DNA from: Bryopsis sp. KO-2023
Lineage: Eukaryota > Chlorophyta > Ulvophyceae > Bryopsidales > Bryopsidaceae
Reading direction: 5' to 3'
Assembly (NCBI GenBank): GCA_030272585.1
Contig: BSYQ01000001.1
Coordinates: 7,378,001-7,442,000 of the forward strand
Length of the DNA stretch: 64,000 bases
In this document: positions 10,268-21,639 of the stretch, piece after piece
Position numbering within the stretch: position 1 is the first letter of the stretch
Layout of the letters: each line of letters starts with the position of its first letter
The notes under the pieces: generated by a model
Database searches by the model: none
What the model was told of the DNA's origin: nothing
The model's input: only the letters and a program-made list of their open reading frames with translations
Position numbers and translations under genes: made by a program

Positions 10268-13200
10268 ATGCCTAATGGAGCGATTGCCCATGCATGTCTG
10301 GTGCCCCAAGGCAACGTGGGGACCAGAGATGCAGGGGAGAAGCGCTTTTTCGATGAAGCCACGAGGTTGATGATCGTTGCGAAAGAGCGAAAGGTGGAAG
10401 GCTACGACCTCTCCAACGGTGTGCACACCCTCCACCAACATGGAATTTCCCAAAATTCGTTTTTTGAATTTTTTCAAGAACCATGACCCCATTCCGTCAA
10501 ACAGTTTCAAGAAATTCCCAAAATATTGACATAATGCTGATGTATTCTTTGCTTACAAAAAAATAATGCGTTTTGAACCATGGGGTATTTTTTGTTGGTA
10601 AAACAGGGAAGGAGTATGGGCCGGATTCCACTCGGCTTCTTTGGGAGATGAGACTGGACGATGCCCACAAAGCCAAACTGATATGCATTTCCCCCAACCA
10701 AAAAGTATTGGCGTTGCAAAGGGATGAAAAAAGCATCGAGTTTTTGGATAGAGAAACCGGAAGCGTTTTCATGCAGGTCAGTCCCCAGATGATCGTTTTT
10801 TTTTTTGGTTCCCTGTCTAACCTGGAGATGCCTTGGCTTTTTTCACCTGTGGATATTGCTCCCGAACTGCATCATGTGCTATGTTTCGCACGGGTTTCAA
10901 ACTTTTTGTTTTCTATAGCTTTCATCGAGCAGCATGTGAATGTTTGGTTGATGGTGCTGTTGCTCAGGGGTGCAGCAAGCCGAAGAAGGAAATCCTGGGG
11001 TTCTTTTTCGTGGAGTGTCAAGAATGCAACGTCGTGATGGTCACCAACACAGGGCTGGAGCTTTACAAACTGAAGGAAAACAACAGCGGCCTGAAGTTGA
11101 GGGACAAATACAAAATTGCCATCCGCTGGTACATTTACACATACGGAACCCGGGTGGTTTCTCTTGGCAGCGGGAAAACTGGAGCAAGGCTGGTCGGGTA
11201 CCAGTTCACTTCGGCGGAAATCATCAAGTTGCCCCAGGTTGACTTCGATGCGGCGCCTTTCCCTGTGACCCCCGAAGATTTGATGAATGCATCCATGACT
11301 GGCTCCAAGCAACCACCGCCATTAGTCACGGAGGATGATGTCGTGTTGCTGAGGCTGTACAACAGAGTTTTCATCGGCCACATCGACCGCAGCAGAATGA
11401 GACTCAGATTTTACAGGGTGTTCATGTGAGGGTCTTAATGGGGTGGTTTTCTGGATGGCTTCGGATGAATGCGCTTTTCTCTTGGAAAAAAGGCACTTTT
11501 TCCTTTCCGAAACAGAAGTTATGGACCTCATTTTTCCTGGAAAAATGGCTTCTTTGACTGTTGGCTTTTTGGTTCGAATCTCAGGGACATCATCACGCTT
11601 GTCCATGAGTACGAGCTCTTCTCTCCTTTGCTGGCATTCAGCGTCGTGGACAATGTGATTCTGCTGCACCAGAGACAGGCATCAGTTGCAGTGCTGCTGG
11701 ATGTGGCGTCTGAGGCCTCGGAGCCGGTGGGGAGTCCATTGCCTCTGGCCAGTAAGTTGCCAGCGGCTGCTGACGGAGCGGAGGGATCGTCGCAGTCCAG
11801 TGGGATGGACATCAGAAAATTCTCGTCGAGATGGGAGTTCTTCTTGCCAGACATTGTCGTGGATGAGACGGGGAGGGTGTTCAAAGTGGAGGTATGTGTG
11901 GTGAATGGTCCATTTCTCTAATCGATCGAACTGCAGGTCTGCACAGTCCCAACAGGGTGAACATGCTGACCCCCCGAAAAAAACAGAAAACTGGATCTGA
12001 TTTTCCAATGGTGGTGGGTTTTTTATGGTTATTGTGGTTTTCCATTTTTTTGTCATGTTTCTCTCTGGTGGATGGATTGAGATTCTGAAGCATCGGGATG
12101 TCTGTTGGAATTCTCCAGTTGGACTTGTCGGCGGTCGTGGCCTCCTACACCGACACGGGTCCCTTGGTGGGTTTCTTGAACAGAAGGCGGCAGACCAGCG
12201 CTCCTGAAGGTAGCCCCAAAACTCTGTTGATAGAATCCTTGCAGTCGATCCTCAAAAAGGGTGCGAGCAAAGAGGAGCTGAGAACAGTGTACAACATTCT
12301 GACCCTGAATGGATCTGAGGATATCCTTCCGGGAAGGTCGGAGACCTCGGCCCCGTCCAGTCTCAAACTCCAATCCCCACTGCTGCCCTCACAGGAAATC
12401 TGCCAGAACGTTTTCGCGTGAGTTTTGGACCCAATGGACTCTCCCCCCCCCCGCTTCATTCATGGGCATTATTATTCTATGCTGCATTATTTTGTGTTTG
12501 TTTCAGGAATTCCATGCATGTTTTTCACCACATTCGAGAATTTTGTACTCTGTTTGTCATCTGAGGGTAGGTTTTTCGTCCGCAGGCATGTTTTGGATTC
12601 TGGAGAGGTCAAACCGTCGTACATTGAAGTGGCGGTTTTGGAGTACATGGATGTGATCGAAAAAAAAAAGATCCCAATTCCTATTACAGCGTATATTGTC
12701 TTGACGGATGCCTTGCTACAGCAAGGGAAGGTCTTTCAGGTTTGACCAGAAAACACACCCACACCCTCAGAAATATACGTACAACAGAGGAAGCATGTTT
12801 CAGCTGGTTTCTGCTTTTTCCCATCATGCGTTTGATATGTACTTCTGCATTTCTCCATCCACAGTTGCAGCAGCTCCTGGCAGGGTCGACCGAAATGCAG
12901 AACTTGTTCATTGCTGAGCATTTGGAAAGTCATATCGAAGGTCCAAACTCGGAAATCGTAAAGAAGTTGTGCCTGGACATATACTCCCGCTGTGGCGTGC
13001 AAGATCGACTAAAAGGGAATCGCGCAGGCTGCGAACTTTACTGCAACAAGCTTCTGAAAGAAGGGGAGGTCATCAAGGGTGAGCTCTGCCCCCAAAATCT
13101 CTGCTTGACTGAAGGTGTCTGTCTGTCTGACTTTTAAGCTGGATGCATCAGGTGGTGGGCAGACTTCCAAGGTCTGCCGAGTAGAGCCCCCAACTCACCA

Positions 13201-13389
13201 TCGTACATAACATCATCATTTTTTGATTTCGTTTCAGCATTGAGGGTTGCAGAGCACCACCAGATCACCTCTCTATCTGCTTCGACCTTTCTGGAAGCTG
13301 CAAGAAAGACAGGAGATGGCCACATTATGCGGGCTGTCGGCAGGCTATGCAATCGTCCAGGGGGAATGGAAGAATCCTCTGCTTCATGA
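10268..13389 (+). CDS. RMC1: RMC1 (Mic1/C18orf8), regulator of the MON1-CCZ1 complex
   Basis: Eight exons, 10268-10418, 10607-10776, 10968-11425, 11585-11891, 12119-12417, 12586-12739, 12865-13078 and 13238-13389, give 634 residues (human protein 657). RMC1 is the third subunit of the Mon1-Ccz1 exchange factor for Rab7 at late endosomes and vacuoles. Similarity to my memory of the human protein runs along the whole length: FFDEATRLMIVAKERKVEG, KLICISPNQKVLALQR, IRWYIYTYGTRVVSL, FSVVDNVILLHQ, WEFFLPDIVVDETGRVFKVE, SGEVKPSYIEVAVLEYM, NEIVKKLCLDIYSRCG-like repeats, and the closing ALRVAEHH..TSLSASTFLEAARKTGD. The N-terminal half is a beta-propeller, the C-terminal half the helical Mic1 domain. 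All exon phases agree. TGTAA occurs about 25 bases after the stop. A short upstream exon cannot be excluded. Confidence 0.92.
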
Positions 13390-14023
13390 TACATCGTCCA
13401 ACCATGATGATGTTGTAATATTTGTTGCAGGGTAGATTCGTCAGCTCTAGAGAGGGAGACATGCCTTTTTTTTGTTTTAACAAGCAATTGTACAGTGGTG
13501 GTTTTCTTTGTAAGTTTCTGTTTGTTGGAAAGGTTTACTCCAGAAGGGGCAAAAGCTTCCCTCTCTGGAGGATTGACCGTTAAGAAATCTACAGAAAAAT
13601 AGAGAAAGGCATCTGCAAATGACCACAGACCTTTGTTCAAGCATTCAGAAAAGGAGGGTGTTCAGGGGCTCCATCGATATATGTAAGAACATGTGAGTTG
13701 GCACTCAAATTTCTCAGGGAACCTGTTGGGACACACTTCCTTGGGAAGTGCTACTCTTTGCCTTGTGTAAAGCCAGTAACCAAGAATTACCATAAGGCAA
13801 AAAGAGTAAATCACTCCAGTATCAACTGATGTCTGTGTTTTCCCATACCAACCAGAGTCAAGAACAGACAGACACACACACACCCCTGACGGTGGTCTTT
13901 CTAGACGGACTGGGGGAATTGCGATGGATTTGAAGGTGTTGCGGTTTTGCCAGAATCCATCTTTTGGTTGGTATTTTCGTTGGGGTTGGTTGAACGCTCC
14001 CTCCCGCACCGAGGGAAGGAACA
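13390..14023. other. Intergenic stretch, 0.6 kb
   Basis: It holds the 3' region of RMC1, with TGTAA near 13414, and the promoter of the nucleoporin gene. A short CACACA run lies near 13874. No coding region was seen. Confidence 0.5.
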
Positions 14024-16934
14024 ATGCAGGAGTCACGCAAACGAGCCGGGCAGAATGGGTTTCTCGAAAACCCGCACCCTCCCAAAACCAGGAAAATAGA
14101 GAGCTTGCTAAAAAAACTGGTCGCGGTGAACCGCAAGTTCAAGGAACACATCAACGCCGCTGATGCCGGTGGTTGCTTCGACGAGGCGTGCGTGCAATAC
14201 ACCGAATATATGGAGCGCCTCAGGCGGGAATATCCTGAGTCGTGGGGAACGGCCCAGCAAGCAGTCGACAACGGTTGGTGACTCGAGCTTCATTGCGTTT
14301 GTATGCTCTGTGTCTTTGGGTTTGTTTTTAATTTTCCAGTGCCGAGGGTTTCGATTGAGTTGTGATCAGAGAATTTCTGGGTGTCAGGTGGAAAGCGAGG
14401 GGCGATAGCTGAAGCCGCGACCAGGACTCAGGGCGGGCCTTTGCTCCGAATGGTTGCGCATCAGGACGCAATGGATCTCGACACCAAGCGTGCGGAGGGT
14501 TCCAGACGTCCAGCTTCATTCACACCTACGAACCCTCGCGCTTTCGCGTCTACCGGCGTTCAGGATGTGCAAGCCTCGTTCTCCTTCCCTGCGGAACACC
14601 AGGACGCCAAACCTCACTTCCGGAAGTCGACGCCTTTCCCGGCCTCGAAAACATTCAAAAGCGGTGGGAAACTTAGCCGGGTCGTGGAGAATGCGTCCAA
14701 CCCGATTTTCGGAAAGCCTGACGGAGGCGGTGCGCGTGACGTGGGAAAATCGCATGCAAACACTGGGGGTTTGTTCGGAACTCAGCCAACGTTCGGATTC
14801 GGAGCTGCGCAGAGCCACAGCGGTGGAGTCGGTGCAGCTCAGTTTCAGGGGGTGGATAAGAATATCGTGGAAAACGAGGACGCCAGTGGGGACCCCAGCA
14901 CCTATGATGGAGGGGAGGATTATGATGCCGAAGAGGAGGAGAGGCCAGTGTTTGAAGGCGGCGATGGGGAGTACGACGAAGAACATGGAGCGATAGAACA
15001 AGAAGAGTACGAAACTGAGGATAACGGAGGGAACGTGTCCGATCTGGACGATGCCGAGGGTCAAGTCGCACCCACCTTACAAGAAGAACAAGAGGATGGA
15101 GGGGAGGAGCAGGAGCCTGCAGCTGGTGTTTTTGACAAGCAGGGGCAGGGTGTCAAGCTCCAGGGCATTGTCCAGAGTGGACAAGGAATCAAACCAGATA
15201 GCTCAGATCCCAAACCTGTGGTGGGTTTTGGCGGTGGGTTTGGTGGATTTGGTTCACCCGGGGTGAATTTTAAGTCGACTGGAGGTGGAAAAGACTCCGC
15301 CCCGACTCCTATCGCCTTCGGCAGCCCTCATTCGGTCAAATCCTCGGTGCCTGATTCTGTGGGGTCCACACCTTTGCAGTTTGGTGTTGAAAATCCGCTG
15401 AAAAACCCTGGCTCGCACCCCACATTCGGAAACCCAGCTCCCACCATATTCGGTGTAACTTCACCTGTGCCAATTGCGGGCGAACCCAGCGAGAAAAAGA
15501 AAATCGGGGAATCCATTTTGAAGACAGGGATGTCCACCGGAGGCTTTGGAGAGAAAGGGAAAGCAGAGAACAAGAAAGTCACGTTTGGAAACGGAGTTGC
15601 GATATTTAGAGCTGATAAACCCGAAGAGGGGAACGCCAATGGCCATTCGAAACTCGGTGGTGGAATCCTCGGAGGTACGGAAGCTCCCAGTTCTTCGGCC
15701 CCTGTGTTTGGGTGGGGTGTGAGCGGTGTAAAGCAAGGCGAGAAAAGCAATGCTCCCAGCATTTTCGGGGGTGGTGTGGGGGGCGGAGGGGAGACGAAAT
15801 CCTCCTCCTCTGGGTTCGGTGGCATTGGAGGTGGTTTGGGGTCTCAATCAAAGCCACTGTTTGGTTCATCGCAATCGACGGAATCGACAGAGAAAACCGC
15901 CTTTGGGCAGCTGAGTGGAACAATTTTCGGAAATAGCACTGCTGCTGCTGGTGGTGGAGGAGGAGGTGGGTTCAGTGTGCCGTCAGCAAACGCCTTTGCT
16001 GCTCCTTCGAAGATCCCTGCCCCATCATCACAGCCACCCACTTTGTTCGGCACTGGGCAAGGAACTGGACAGGCTGCTGCATCTTTTGGAGTGCCGTCAG
16101 GTGGCCCTGTGTTCGGAAATGCCAATCCCAGTTCAGGGATGGGCACTTTCTGGGCTCCCTCTGCATCTACGTTTGGTGGCGGAGATGGTGGGGGTGGGGG
16201 TGGGCTATTCACAGCTCCAACAGCTGGAGCAGGGCAGGATTCCGAAGATAAGGTGCCAAAGGACAAGCCTTCGGTGGAAGTCAAAGATAACGAAACGTGG
16301 GAAGTGAAAACCAAAGCTAAAAGCAAGCTGTACCGACAGGTGGAAAACGCTTGGGAGCAAGTTGGCGTCGGTTGTGTGAGTGTGAGAGTGAAGAGAGCAG
16401 GGGACAGAGCTGGAAAGGGCTACCTGATGTTTACGACAGACTCGGGAAACGTGTTGATGTGCACGGCTCTGTACGGTGGAATGCGGGTGCTGGAGAAGAA
16501 TCCCAAAATGTTGATGACGGTCGCGACTTTCTTGGATGTGAAAATCAATGCGGAAGACCCGGTTCATCCTAAAACAGAAGAGAAATGGGTGCAGTCTCAG
16601 GCGTTGATACAGGTATTGTATTATGGAGAACCAAACACACAAATGTGGACCAAATTCTCAGAAGTTTGGCTAATAATAGTATCTTGATGGCTGTAGAATT
16701 CAAGTCAGGGAGCGGTATTAAGATACCAACTCCTGGGTGTTTGATTTTTGATTTTGAGATTTTTGAGGATTTTCTCTGCCTGCATAGGACACCTGTTCAG
16801 TTGTATGTTGCATAAACACATCTCTCCATGATTTGCTGCTTTAGTCAAGTTTTTGTGTTTTTTCCCTGCAGGTTGCAAAGCCAGAAACAGCGCAAGAACT
16901 GAAGAATGCTATTGAATCGCTGAAGGACAACTAG
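14024..16934 (+). CDS. FG-repeat nucleoporin with C-terminal Ran-binding domain (Nup50/Nup2 type)
   Basis: Three exons, 14024-14273, 14388-16612 and 16872-16934, give 845 residues. Nup50/Nup2 proteins sit on the nuclear basket, bind importin-alpha and Ran-GTP, and help recycle import cargo carriers. A short basic N terminus with a helical segment comes first. A long disordered part follows with an acidic block (about residues 245-330) and many FG-type repeats (FGTQPTFGFG, GGFGGFGSP, PLFGSS, TIFGNS, PVFGNA). It ends in a RanBP1-like domain from about residue 715: ETWEVKTKAKSKLYRQVENAWEQ, a GYLMFTTDSGNVLMCTALY strand, a NPKMLMTVATFL stretch, and a closing helix in the last exon. GGT-rich codons encode runs of Gly. 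TGTAA occurs about 150 bases after the stop. A RanBP3-like protein is the alternative. Confidence 0.88.
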
Positions 16935-18300
16935 TATGGATTCTTTTTGTTGAAGTAAAGAGAAAGAGAAAAGGTAGAATTGTGGGAAGTTTTAGTTTAG
17001 GGTGGGAGCTATAAAATGACGAACAAGAGCTGCACATTTTCAGAGGGTCAATGAAAAATTGAAGTTTACACAGTTCAGCTTGTAATCAACAGCCGTGGGC
17101 TAGAAAAGTAATGATTCAACCAGTCTTGCATTTGCCATTTTTGCACACGAAACTGGAGGAAAGGTGGGAGTGGTTCATCTCATCGCCACTGAAGCAAGAC
17201 CCCGTGGCAGTCGTAAATTTACCTGCACCTGATGGACCTTGCTTCCATGAGCAAAAGAATTTCCTTGGGTGGTTCTGGATTCAGGTCCACCAGGTGGTCC
17301 TATGCAGAGGGGAATTTGTTTGTCATTCTGGAGAGCTTTCACTCAATAGCTATTTTTGTTTCTCTATGTGGACGGCCTTAGTTGGGCAAGTTTGCCTAAT
17401 GCAAATTGAACATTCATGCATTCTCTCCCAGAGCAAGAGAACACAACAGCAAATGCAAAATTGCAAAATTTAAGGCACTGTGGGGTGAGATTGTTCATCC
17501 CAGATTGGAAGAAGAGGCCAACATAAAACCAGTGACTCACTGCCAAAATGCAAGTTTACAAATCTGATACTGCCCATAAAACCCATCCCTGAAGGTTTAT
17601 ATAAGGTATCCTGTCTAGCTCGCTCCCACTCAAGATATCCCTCTCCAAAAACAAATCAAAGAATAAAAAACAAAACAAAAAAACAAAACAAAATGCAAAA
17701 CGGAATGGCTGCATTGCTCCTCGCCATTTGCCTCTGGAACGTTGGAGGATGCGAATGCGAACATGAAGAGGGCGTCTAAATTGTGGGGAGGAACTTGGAA
17801 TTCCAAAAGTCCACTCCATGAAATTCAAAAACCACCAAGACTATATTCTCCCAAGAAGATTCTACTTTTTCTTTTTCATGCGTCTCATCGCCCTTTCTCG
17901 TTGGGCTTCGGACTCATCTTCCTGAAAACACGCAAAGGAGACGACATGGGAAAATCAAAAAAAAAAATGCACATGCAAAAAGGTTTTTAGAAAGCAGTAA
18001 CATTAACCATCAATGGGCATCCCAACCTCCCTGAAACCTTGATGACAAATTTGGTAGCAAATTAAGCACATTCAAATTGAATCGTTGGAACTGAAGAACA
18101 GAAGCTCAATGGAAACGACAGTAAGTCTCCCATTATTTGATAACCATTTTTCGCGACTGCCATCCAAGAGCATGCTCTGAAATGTTCTTTCAATTTTGCT
18201 CAGAAAATAGATGTATATATATTCTGTGGCAATTTTTACGATCACTCCTGCTAATTTCCTTTCCACAGAAAAAAATATTTTTATTTTTATTCTCTTTTAG
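16935..18300. other. Stretch without a confirmed gene, 1.4 kb
   Basis: It holds the 3' region of the nucleoporin gene, with TGTAA at 17081. Otherwise it has A-rich runs (17640-17690) and short frames of random composition. One 28-codon frame at 17693-17779 begins like a signal peptide and is listed separately as a finding. The right end is the 3' flank of the minus-strand glycine-rich gene. Confidence 0.4.
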
Positions 18301-19213
18301 TTATAAAGCCAACTCATAGTTTTCAAATGTCACCACCCCACATACATCATCGGAATCTCCGATCTCTCTCATTTGGACTTGAGGGGGCTGGCCACCTCCA
18401 CCAGGACCTGAACACACACATTCAAGCAAGCATCAATTAAACCCTTCACCATTACGTTCAGCAGAATTAACAATCGTTTTTCAGCACAGCATGGTATTCA
18501 AGCAAAGCTTAAGAGTCATATACTGCATCACGCCTCAGGCCGTGTATCATAGTTTGGGGAGCAAATCCATGTTTGGAAAAGCAGAGCATATCCAATCATG
18601 GTTGTGGCGACCCCAGAATATTATCGATGCTCTTCTCACCGCCAGATCCACCTCCACCTCCACCGCCGCCACCACCGCCGCCGCCACCGCCTCCTCCTCC
18701 ACCCCCTCCGCCGCCGCCACCACCGCCACCTCCACCACCTCCGAAGAATCCACCACCTCCAGTTCCTTCCAGAATAAAGTAGAGACCCAGGAAGGCAACA
18801 TTCAGAGCAATGTTTCTGATTTTATTGCCTCCCCAACCACCTCCACCACCACCCCCTCCTTCCTACGGATTTCAATGAGCATGAAATTCAGATTCCCAGA
18901 AAAAAGCCACAAATCCTCGCTCAAAATCAAGGCTTGCACTTTTCAATCGCACGATTCATTTTTTTTGTCCATTTTTTTTTGGTTTGCCAACCATCATTGG
19001 CGAAATTAAGCACCTGGGGGGCTTTGGGGGGTGTCATTGGAGGACCTGTCGTTCTCTTCTTAGTGGTAGTTGGGCTGCTTTCCCATTGGGCAGTCACTGG
19101 CGTGACGCGTTGAGAGCATGCTCCTCGTCGAACCTATCCACAGCCTTAAAAACATCAGCACACACAAGAGACGACGAATAAGCTGCAATCGCAAGCAAAA
19201 ACAAAAGTTCCAT
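18301..19213 (-). CDS. Glycine-rich membrane protein, incomplete model
   Basis: Two minus-strand exons are well supported: 18640-18862 (phase 0 start, donor GTGAGA) and 18301-18407 (stop TAA). A further exon ends at 19014 (CCCCAG before GTGCTTAA). The chain encodes a Gly-rich stretch, one transmembrane helix (RNIALNVAFLGLYFILEG), a run of about 35 Gly in GGT/GGC/GGA codons, and a tail ending DVCGVVTFENYELAL. The N terminus is unresolved. An ATG at 19213 opens a frame with a clean signal peptide (MELLFLLAIAAYSSSLVCA) and 20 more residues, but it cannot be joined to the 19014 exon without a frame change, because it hits TGA near 19094. Either a shorter start inside the 19014 exon is used, an exon was missed, or there is a sequence error. 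The family is not recognised. Confidence 0.45.
18655..18740. repeat. GCC/ACC triplet repeat encoding poly-glycine on the minus strand
   Basis: A long run of CCN triplets (ACC, GCC, TCC) on the plus strand reads as about 30 consecutive Gly codons on the minus strand, inside the exon 18640-18862. Such runs change length easily by slippage, so this part of the assembly may be inexact. Confidence 0.7.
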
Positions 19214-20002
19214 CCTTTCGATACTTTTTTCGAGCTTTCGGGTGGAGGGTCTCACGTTGATTGAAGGCTTAGCATGGGGCAAGCGAACGAATTGGGGGCA
19301 CCTCGTGCAAGGCCGTATCGGTTGAGACGTGGAAGCCGGTCCGGTTATTCTCCGGCCAAGCCGCATCGTGTTTTCGATTTCGGTGAGGGAAGTACGGAAC
19401 ACCTGAACTTGGGCACTCCGAAACCTGGGCGAGTAATGTGGCAAGGACAGAAACGACTCCACCTGTTCTCAATTCGCCCTGATTCTTGTGGTTTTGTCGA
19501 GGAATTGTACGGCAGCAGTCTGCCAGACATGATCAAGGTATCGGAGTGGAATTCAAGATGTTTGCCTACTAGTGTGAATTAGGGAAATCAAATTATCTCC
19601 CAAGGTTGTTCAATTGGGTTTCAGGCCAGGTCAAATGCCTTATAATCCTTGGTGTCTCCACCGCAAGGTGCCAATCATGCATGTACGATCCAACTCTGTC
19701 CAGGACTAGTTTTGTTGAGAATTTCTTGCACGAAATGATGACCCCCCCCCCCCCCCCATATGTGGTGTTGGATTTACGAGGTAGAAGCTTCAGGGAGCAC
19801 TGTTACATCCTCTCAGAATGTGCAGCGTCCTCCCCTTGGATCCATTTCTTCCACTTTTTAGGAACATCTACATCTCTGCCTGTTCTACAATCCTAAAGCC
19901 CAACCCCCGCATTCGCTCCCTTCCAATTCCCGAATCCAGACAACGAACTGGTTATACCCCCCCTCTCTAAACCCAAAGATTAGTAAGGGGCACACACATG
20001 TG
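19214..20002. other. Stretch without a confirmed gene
   Basis: A plus-strand frame at 19274-19582 (102 codons) has fairly balanced composition and ends near a possible donor at 19539, but no matching exon was found and it overlaps the upstream region of the minus-strand signal-peptide frame. A run of 16 C lies at 19742-19757. No other structure was seen. Confidence 0.35.
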
Positions 20003-20506
20003 TCAATCTTTCCCTGCGGCCTCCTTGATAGCTTGCATTTGGGATTGCACAAGTTTTCTGGACTCTGCCAAGCGGTCATCATCTATAGCCCCTGACGACT
20101 CCAGCCTCTGATGTAAGAACAAAACACCAAACCCACTCTCAATATGGAGTGTAATGAGCATGTCATGCATGATTGCCAGCTATTTTTCTTTTCAGACAAC
20201 CACAGCAAAGACTAGCACACCAGTTTCACTTTCAGTTTTTTAATACCTGCACGGCTCCGTCGTAGTTGGGCTGACAAGACAAGATTATTCCACTCCCCAG
20301 GGTGGGCCAGGCCAAGAAATGGCAAATCTGCAGCGTCACAGGACGTCATGAAACGAGATCTCCAGTCCAGCGCCACCACGTCGTTCGTTATCACGACCAC
20401 TCACTTTGAAAGGCAAAGTCTGCTTCCGGGCGTAGAAGAAGACAGCCCCGGATAAGCAAAGCATTCCCGACCCAAGAAGGGCCCCCTCGCGGACAGTTAG
20501 CGGCAT
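20003..20506 (-). CDS. Small single-pass membrane protein, 76 residues
   Basis: Three exons, 20405-20506, 20247-20270 and 20003-20107, are all in phase 0 with GT-AG borders. The middle exon is only 24 bases. The product begins MPLTVREGALLGSG, has one hydrophobic helix (residues about 9-27) with no cleavable signal, then a basic turn (YARKQTLPFK), and a C-terminal charged amphipathic helix (DDRLAESRKLVQSQMQAIKE). This layout resembles small accessory subunits of mitochondrial or ER complexes, but I cannot assign a family. The consistent phases, good donor (GTGAGTGG) and sensible protein support a real gene. Confidence 0.6.
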
Positions 20507-20731
20507 GGCGCGATTTCGGGATGCCAGAAACGTCTCCCCCAAAAGCTACCCTGTTGGCTAAATATGCTTCACAAAATGTCGTAGAGCACGACAGCAGATG
20601 AAACAAGTATTTTCCTGATGCGGCATCAGCGATGTTGACCCCGTGGGTGAAACGCTCACGGGCGTTACTTTTCAGTAACTGAAAGAGATAATCCCAGCAG
20701 CCTTTGTGCACTGGTTCTGTGTGCTATCTAA

Positions 20732-21140
20732 TACTGTAATACGCAAATCTTTCAGATTGCTTTAGGATCGCTAGTCTTTATTTTCGCCTGCCTTATTTTC
20801 GCGCTTTGGTCCACGCGCGAAAACAAGGTAGCGCGAAAATGAAGCAGGCGCGAAAAAAAAGCAATGTAAAAGATTTGCGTGGCGTCAAAACTCTCAAAGT
20901 CAGAGTGTGGAATGTGTTTCCACACATTCTGTGGCTGTGTTTTGAATTCGCCAATCACGCGCGTCGAGTCCACACGCGCGTGATTGGTATAATATGTAGC
21001 TACATACTTGCGTATCTGAACAGCCCTTTCTTTTCCGCCTGCTTTATTTTCGCGCCTGCTTTATTTTCGCCTGCCTTATTTTCGTGCTTTGGTCCGCGCG
21101 CGAAAATAAGGTAGCGCGAAAAGATTTGCGTATTACAGTA
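20732..21140. mobile_element. Miniature inverted-repeat element (MITE) flanked by TA
   Basis: The two ends are a perfect inverted repeat: TACTGTAATACGCAAATCTT at 20732 and its reverse complement ending at 21140. Read with a TA target duplication, the element is 405 bases (20734-21138) with 18-base terminal repeats, as expected for a non-autonomous Tc1/mariner-like element. The interior has two direct copies of a roughly 60-base block (CGCCTGCCTTATTTTCG...GGTAGCGCGAAAA), near 20790-20850 and 21068-21122, and a strong hairpin in the middle. No transposase frame is present. The superfamily is inferred from TA flanks only. Confidence 0.8.
20951..20987. repeat. Perfect 14-base hairpin inside the miniature element
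   Basis: CCAATCACGCGCGT at 20951-20964 and its exact reverse complement at 20974-20987 are separated by 9 bases. The stem is GC-rich and lies near the middle of the 405-base element, so single strands of the element would fold strongly. Confidence 0.85.
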
Positions 21141-21639
21141 ATCATTTTATTTTATTTTTTAATTAATGTATCAATTAATTGCATTGCAGAGTCGACCTCA
21201 AAGATGGGAAGGGACGATCAGAAAATACATCTCATCCGATTGTACTGCTGTCTTGATGGGGAGAGGAAATCCCCCCAAGAGAAGTCTTTACAACAAAGAT
21301 AGAACAGAATTATGTGTACAATGCAATATTGGAGCAACCTTTTCTCCCCCATTGCATTCTAACCCATCAAAATTGACCCTTGTCATCCACACCGGCACTA
21401 CCTACCACAAATGCAAACCACTACCACCTTAACACACTCTTTCTACATTCATGACACCACCCCCCACTTTCTGATTTCCATCCCTGCTGCTGGCACATCA
21501 AATCAAATCCATTTGATCTATTTCTTTCCTTCCCAATTTTTTTTTGTTTTCTCTGTCTCTCCAGGTTCGACACTGTCCTCTTCCAGAAAACTTTATGTGG
21601 AATTTTCCCTAGTCTAGGCATATCTCCCAGCAAGCTATC

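Noticed and set aside
11560..11590. GGTTCGAATC, like the T-arm of a tRNA
   Set aside because: No acceptor stem, D-arm or anticodon arm can be built around it; it lies at the end of an RMC1 intron.
15328..16326. Long Pro-rich minus-strand frames
   Set aside because: They are the antisense of the Gly/Phe-rich nucleoporin exon; GG codons read as Pro on the other strand.
18573..18782. Plus-strand frame of about 30 consecutive Pro
   Set aside because: It is the antisense of the poly-Gly exon on the minus strand, which has splice sites and a membrane helix.
20806..21114. 102-codon plus-strand frame in the miniature element
   Set aside because: It is made of the element's inner repeats and has no transposase motif.
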